From RUG626 sp964553775 (lineage in GTDB: Bacteria; Bacillota; Clostridia; Oscillospirales; Oscillospiraceae), in NCBI GenBank assembly GCA_964553775.1, contig CAZKLU010000070.1:1-9113 (forward strand): 9,113 bases of DNA, read 5' to 3'. Shown here one piece after another: positions 6,062-9,113 of the stretch. The position numbers were made by a program, and so were the translations under genes. The first letter of the stretch is position 1. Every line of letters starts with the position of its first letter. The notes below the pieces were generated by a model, which saw only the letters and a list, made by a program, of their open reading frames with translations, had not been told where the DNA came from and searched no databases.

Positions 6062-6410
6062 CAAAGACGCGGTCTTACCATAAACCTAAAACGCAAAATA
6101 TTTCGGACTCTTGAGCTTTTTATTACACTGACTGTTTTATATTCTTTCCAACTACCCGAATGACCTTCCAGATTGCTAAATTTGCTACGAATAGCATATA
6201 CGCAAACTCGCCGCCGGATATATGCTCCGGCACTTTCTTCAAAAAACTGTAAATTCTCATCCTTTATGCCGTTTCTCGTTTCCGCTTCTTCTTTCTCTTT
6301 GAAACTTTATACCGCGTTTGAGGAAAATTATCTGCGGGCGAACACTTTCCTGAGAAACTCAATTTCAGTTTGGTTTCCGGTTTGTGTCTCATATCGCGCA
6401 TTCGCAGCCG

Positions 6411-6422
6411 CGCAAATTTGCG
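6411..6422. promoter_or_regulatory. Perfect 12-bp palindrome upstream of the GH43 promoter, candidate operator
   Basis: CGCAAATTTGCG is a perfect palindrome 61 bases upstream of the -35 box of the GH43 gene. It is enclosed by a 9-bp inverted repeat GTTTCCGGT (6372-6380) / ACCGGAAAC (6431-6439). Dimeric regulators bind such symmetric sites, but it matches no operator consensus I know. Confidence 0.25.
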
Positions 6423-6483
6423 TCATTGTCACCGGAAACACACAAACATTTAGGAAAATATTACAGCGGTTTAAGCAAAAATG

Positions 6484-6513
6484 TTGACAATGTTGCTGAA
6501 CATATAGTATAAT
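6484..6513 (+). promoter_or_regulatory. Consensus sigma-A promoter of the GH43 lipoprotein gene
   Basis: Both hexamers are perfect, TTGACA (6484-6489) and TATAAT (6508-6513), with an 18-base spacer. The start should lie near 6520, giving a leader of about 120 nt before the ATG at 6641. The hexamers are too good to need an activator, so control, if any, is likely by repression or in the leader. Confidence 0.85.
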
Positions 6514-6640
6514 ATAGTAAGCAGACAAAGGCATTGATAAAGCCAGAAAAGAAGGGAGAGATGAAGGATAAGCTATAGTGTCCCGCGTAGCAAATAATTC
6601 ACAAGAGGAAACAAATAGAAATTTGAAAAGGAGAGTACAA

Positions 6641-8590
6641 ATGAAAACAACAGTCAAAAAGCTTTTGACACTGATCCTGTCAGCCGCGATGCTTCTCTCG
6701 TTTGCGGCGTGTGCCAACTCGGATGTCAATACAGAAGAAGATCAGGAGCCTGTTACAGGTACTGAGGATACCGCAACAGAACCTGTAGATGAAACACCCG
6801 AAGAAGTTCCTGACGAAACACCTGACGAAACACCCAATGATACCCCTGATGAAACACCTGACGAGACTTCCGAAGAGGAAAAAGCAGACTGTGAGCATAG
6901 CTATCTTTTGCAGGATGACAGCTATGAAGCGACAGATACGGAAGGCGGCTACCGTCATTATGCCTGCCAGCTGTGCGGAGACGAGTATAGCTACGAGACA
7001 GATCCAATGATCTATGAAACAAACCCAAAGACCGGCGAAGCGGTCACGCTTGACTACGCTGTCAACCCCTATCTGCCTACATATGAGTTGATGCCCGATA
7101 ATGAAATGCACGTATTTTGGTCAAAGAACGACAGTGAGTGGCGCGTTTATACGACAGGCTCCCACGATTCAAGCACCGAAAGAGCGTGGTGCGGCGATGA
7201 TGTCGTTTGCTGGTCAGCTCCTGTCTACGATTTGAGCGACTGGCGTTATGAGGGAGTTCTCAGAGACGGCGGCTGGTATTTTGCCAGTGACTTTGATTAC
7301 GATCTTCAAACAGACAGAGTTATACTGTTCGCGTTCCCCTTCTTTACCAACGAGGATGACCACCGTCTTTGGGTGAACGGCACAAGCGACCCCGGAGCGT
7401 ATTTTGATACTCCGCTGTGCGAAGAAGGCATACCCACTATTGATGATACTATGCAGTTTGACCCCGCTATCTATATCGAGGACGATGGCTCTATATATGT
7501 TGTCTATGATGAAACGACTGACGATGTGAAGCACTGCCAGCTGACTAAACTGAATGCCGACCGCACTGCCGTGGAGTGGTCCACAGCAATCACAATGGAC
7601 GATGGCGGATACAACCCAAACAATTATGAGGCAAATACATTTGACTATATCGAGGAATATGGTGTATATGTCATACAGTATAGCTATGAGGATCCTTCAC
7701 AGTCTGGCTACTACCCGTTGGCGTATATTTACACAAGCGATGAGGATTTGCAGAACGCCACATGGCACTGGGGCGGCATTATCGGCGACAACGGAGGATT
7801 TTATCAGAAGAACCTCGAAACCGGTGCTGTGGAGAACACGGGCGAGGCAAGCTACTCATGGGATAACAACCACGGCGGATTGGTGAAAATCAACGGCGAG
7901 TGGTATCTTTCAAACCACCGTCACACCGCTGTTCACGCCTGCCGTCAGGGATTCCTTGAAAAGGTAAATATGTCATATACTGACGGAGTTTTGACTATTG
8001 AGCCTACAGAATACACATCTTCCATTGGCAACAGCATTGACGCTTACGAAACCTGGCAAGCTGCTATTGCCTGCTATATCACACCAGCTAAGAGTTACAG
8101 TGAAAAGGACGCGGATGAAAACTATGTTGCGCCCGTCTGCTACATTGAAAGTCTGAAGGGTGACGAGAATAACGGCGGTTTTGTTTACGACGACCCTGAA
8201 TACGCGGCACATCGTACCCCCATCGTTGGCATTGAGAATGGTGTCACGGTTGGCTTCAAGTATCTGAACTTTGGCGACGCGGAGACGAACGTGTCCTTGA
8301 GCTTGCTTGTTTCGCGTGAGGATGATTACGTTGACGGCACGGCTGACATATATATTGACGCTCCAAGCGCAGAAAAGGGCGGAACAAAGATAGGCAGCGT
8401 AAGTATCACTTCCGCAGACATTGAAGCTGCCGGAGTCTCCGCAACAGGAACGGACGGCGTGGAGTGGAGTCTGCTGACAGCCGAAATGACCGAAGCTGTA
8501 AGCGGCGTTCATGGCGTTTACTTCGTCTTTTGCTCTAATGATGAGGGCAAAATATGTATGCTGGATGAATTTGCTTTTGCCCAAATGTAA
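6641..8590 (+). CDS. Lipoprotein glycoside hydrolase family 43 with CBM6-like module
   Basis: A 649-residue surface lipoprotein, probably an arabinofuranosidase/xylosidase-type enzyme on plant-polysaccharide side chains. Residues 1-24 are a type II signal (MKTTVKK, hydrophobic core, lipobox SFAAC, Cys24). A Glu/Thr/Pro linker (25-83) contains PDET repeats. Next is a Cys/His knuckle, CEH (84-86) with CQLC (109-112). The beta-propeller spans about 138-455: NPYLPTYELMPDNEMHVF (142-159, Asp153 as likely base), GSHD (173-176), CWSAPVYDLSDWRYEG (190-205), FDPA (273-276, Asp274), NYEA (328-331, Glu330 as likely acid) and NNHGG (409-413). The C-terminal module (about 525-647) reads like CBM6: GIENGVTVGFKYLNFG near its start and VHGVYFVFCSN near its end. 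ATG 6641 has AAAGGAG at 6627-6633, 7 bases away; the upstream GTG at 6578 lacks a site and would spoil the signal. Monocistronic. Exact substrate unknown. Confidence 0.88.
   Translation: MKTTVKKLLTLILSAAMLLSFAACANSDVNTEEDQEPVTGTEDTATEPVDETPEEVPDETPDETPNDTPDETPDETSEEEKADCEHSYLLQDDSYEATDTEGGYRHYACQLCGDEYSYETDPMIYETNPKTGEAVTLDYAVNPYLPTYELMPDNEMHVFWSKNDSEWRVYTTGSHDSSTERAWCGDDVVCWSAPVYDLSDWRYEGVLRDGGWYFASDFDYDLQTDRVILFAFPFFTNEDDHRLWVNGTSDPGAYFDTPLCEEGIPTIDDTMQFDPAIYIEDDGSIYVVYDETTDDVKHCQLTKLNADRTAVEWSTAITMDDGGYNPNNYEANTFDYIEEYGVYVIQYSYEDPSQSGYYPLAYIYTSDEDLQNATWHWGGIIGDNGGFYQKNLETGAVENTGEASYSWDNNHGGLVKINGEWYLSNHRHTAVHACRQGFLEKVNMSYTDGVLTIEPTEYTSSIGNSIDAYETWQAAIACYITPAKSYSEKDADENYVAPVCYIESLKGDENNGGFVYDDPEYAAHRTPIVGIENGVTVGFKYLNFGDAETNVSLSLLVSREDDYVDGTADIYIDAPSAEKGGTKIGSVSITSADIEAAGVSATGTDGVEWSLLTAEMTEAVSGVHGVYFVFCSNDEGKICMLDEFAFAQM
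6788..6871 (+). repeat. Tandem PDET-type 12-base repeats in the GH43 linker
   Basis: Seven four-residue units read DETP, EEVP, DETP, DETP, NDTP, DETP, DETS (residues 50-77). The 12-base units are close enough to suggest slippage or duplication. They form a stiff acidic spacer between the lipid anchor and the catalytic part, and their number may vary between strains. Confidence 0.85.
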
Positions 8591-8642
8591 AACTCTTTGA
8601 CGCAGTACGGAGTATTGCTCTATAGTTCAAATATTTGACAAG

Positions 8643-8677
8643 AATCGGTCTTCCTGTTTGCGTAGGAAGACCGATTT
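8643..8677 (+). terminator. Terminator of the GH43 gene
   Basis: A perfect 13-bp stem, AATCGGTCTTCCT (8643-8655) / AGGAAGACCGATT (8664-8676), with an 8-nt loop, starts 52 bases after the stop codon. The 3' T-tract is short (TTT), but stem quality and place fit an intrinsic terminator. Confidence 0.8.
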
Positions 8678-8759
8678 GCATATATATCAGCATTTTCAGT
8701 CCATTTACGTTTTTCTGCCGGTTTGCCATCCAAGCGAGAACGGTTTTTACAAAAGACGC

Positions 8760-8996
8760 AAAATACAGTGTGAAATAAATGATTGTCAAAAGTATCTGCT
8801 ATTCATCATCGATCCGCAGCAGGATGGACTTGGAGAAAAAGCCGAAGGGCTTTTTAACCGGACGATGGACTACCGGCACAGGAGGTACATCAAAGAGGAT
8901 TTAGGCACATACTAAACCATAAACGATGTATTTGAACAAAAGGAGGAATACCGGCAGCTCCGCATAGAATCTGGATATGCGAGACTTGCGGGCTAA
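8760..8996 (+). pseudogene. Decayed unidentified reading frame with one in-frame stop
   Basis: Translation from about 8811 reads DPQQDGLGEKAEGLFNRTMD, then YRHRRYIKEDLGTY, a TAA at 8913-8915, and in the same frame TINDVFEQKEEYRQLRIESG, then YARLAG and TAA at 8994-8996. The continuous charged helical character on both sides of the stop suggests a single former C-terminal coding segment interrupted by one nonsense change. There is no plausible start: the frame is open upstream into the terminator at 8643, but sequence before about 8760 looks non-coding. I do not recognise the family; the charged, Tyr/Arg-rich composition would suit a DNA-associated or mobile-element protein, but this is only a guess. 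Confidence 0.45.
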
Positions 8997-9073
8997 AAAA
9001 TGCCGTACCATCCGCTGTTATTACCGCAACAGGCGATACAGCACTCCCTTTATCTGCTCCAAAAAGCAAAGAA

Positions 9074-9104
9074 ACGGCTGCACTCTGAGGTGCAGCCGTC
9101 TTTT
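9074..9104. terminator. Terminator near the right edge
   Basis: A perfect 10-bp G/C-rich stem ACGGCTGCAC (9074-9083) / GTGCAGCCGT (9090-9099) with a 6-nt loop is followed by CTTTT on the plus strand. On the minus strand it is followed by TTTCTTTGCTTTTT, so it may work both ways, ending the decayed frame on the left and a gene entering from the right. Confidence 0.8.
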
Positions 9105-9113
9105 CATCCGACC

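Larger units (their letters stand above)
5642..6483. other. Long non-coding interval after the IS30 relic
   Basis: No intact gene is supported on either strand. Open frames around 6173-6487 (plus) and 6328-6729 (minus) have no good start signals or recognisable content, and the minus one runs through the promoter and start of the next gene. The interval holds several inverted repeats, listed separately. It probably represents decayed mobile or accessory DNA plus the upstream control region of the GH43 gene. Confidence 0.5.

Noticed and set aside
6173..6487. Plus-strand frame of about 104 codons before the GH43 promoter
   Set aside because: No ribosome binding site, unusual composition, and it runs into the -35 box of the next gene.
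6328..6729. Minus-strand frame of 133 codons across the GH43 promoter and gene start
   Set aside because: It covers a consensus promoter and the lipoprotein signal-peptide coding region. The part MTQICAAANARYETQTGN looks protein-like but has no start signal and stops soon after.
7973..8584. 203-codon minus-strand frame opposite the CBM6-like region
   Set aside because: The plus strand is clearly coding with recognisable motifs; the antisense frame has no start signal or homology that I can see.
8597..8626. Promoter-like TTGACG and TATAGT with 18-base spacing right after the GH43 stop codon
   Set aside because: Any transcript would run straight into the terminator hairpin at 8643; no product is plausible beyond a very short RNA.
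1..9113. CRISPR array, tRNA or rRNA genes
   Set aside because: No regularly spaced direct repeats and no tRNA cloverleaf or rRNA segments were recognised on either strand by eye.

Overview
The window looks like a chromosomal segment of a Gram-positive, low-to-mid GC Firmicute, most likely a gut-type Clostridia (Oscillospiraceae/Ruminococcaceae or a relative). Reasons: AGGAGG-type ribosome binding sites, near-consensus TTGACA/TATAAT promoters, short intrinsic terminators, S-layer homology (SLH) surface anchoring, a lipoprotein glycosidase, and an ECF sigma/anti-sigma pair of the kind common in these bacteria. The taxonomic call is inference; no rRNA or other marker beyond S20 is present.

Layout. 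(a) 1-335: an IS3-family-like terminal repeat sits alone at the left edge, followed by a strong hairpin; no gene is visible to about 303. (b) 336-675, minus strand: rpsT (ribosomal protein S20) with its own promoter and terminator. (c) 676-992: divergent intergenic region with a large hairpin and a near-perfect extended -10 promoter for the next gene. (d) 1014-3401, plus: a large secreted polysaccharide deacetylase (CE4) with two chitobiase-type Fn3-like modules and three SLH repeats, the first separated from the other two by a long acidic low-complexity linker; it ends at a clear terminator. (e) 3482-3731: a leader-like non-coding stretch. (f) 3732-5127, plus: a translationally overlapping ECF sigma factor and its probable membrane anti-sigma partner, then a terminator. 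(g) 5193-6483: almost 1.3 kb without an intact gene, holding a decayed IS30-family transposase C-terminus and some inverted repeats. (h) 6484-8590, plus: a strong promoter and a lipoprotein with a GH43 beta-propeller and a C-terminal CBM6-like module, then a terminator. (i) 8680-9113: a decayed unidentified reading frame with an in-frame stop, and a terminator at the end.

How the genes fit together. The two large proteins are both extracytoplasmic carbohydrate-active enzymes held at the cell surface in different ways: the deacetylase by SLH repeats binding cell-wall polymer, the GH43 protein by a lipid anchor. Each has an acidic Glu/Thr-rich linker. The sigma/anti-sigma pair between them is a transmembrane signalling unit and could control envelope or polysaccharide genes, but terminators separate it from both neighbours, so any link is only by proximity. 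The insertion-sequence debris at the left edge and in 5354-5641, and the broken frame near the right end, show repeated mobile-element insertion and decay. I found no CRISPR array, tRNA or rRNA. I also found no clearly novel multi-gene system; the most unusual items are the split SLH architecture, the dual start of the anti-sigma gene and the Cys/His knuckle in the GH43 lipoprotein.
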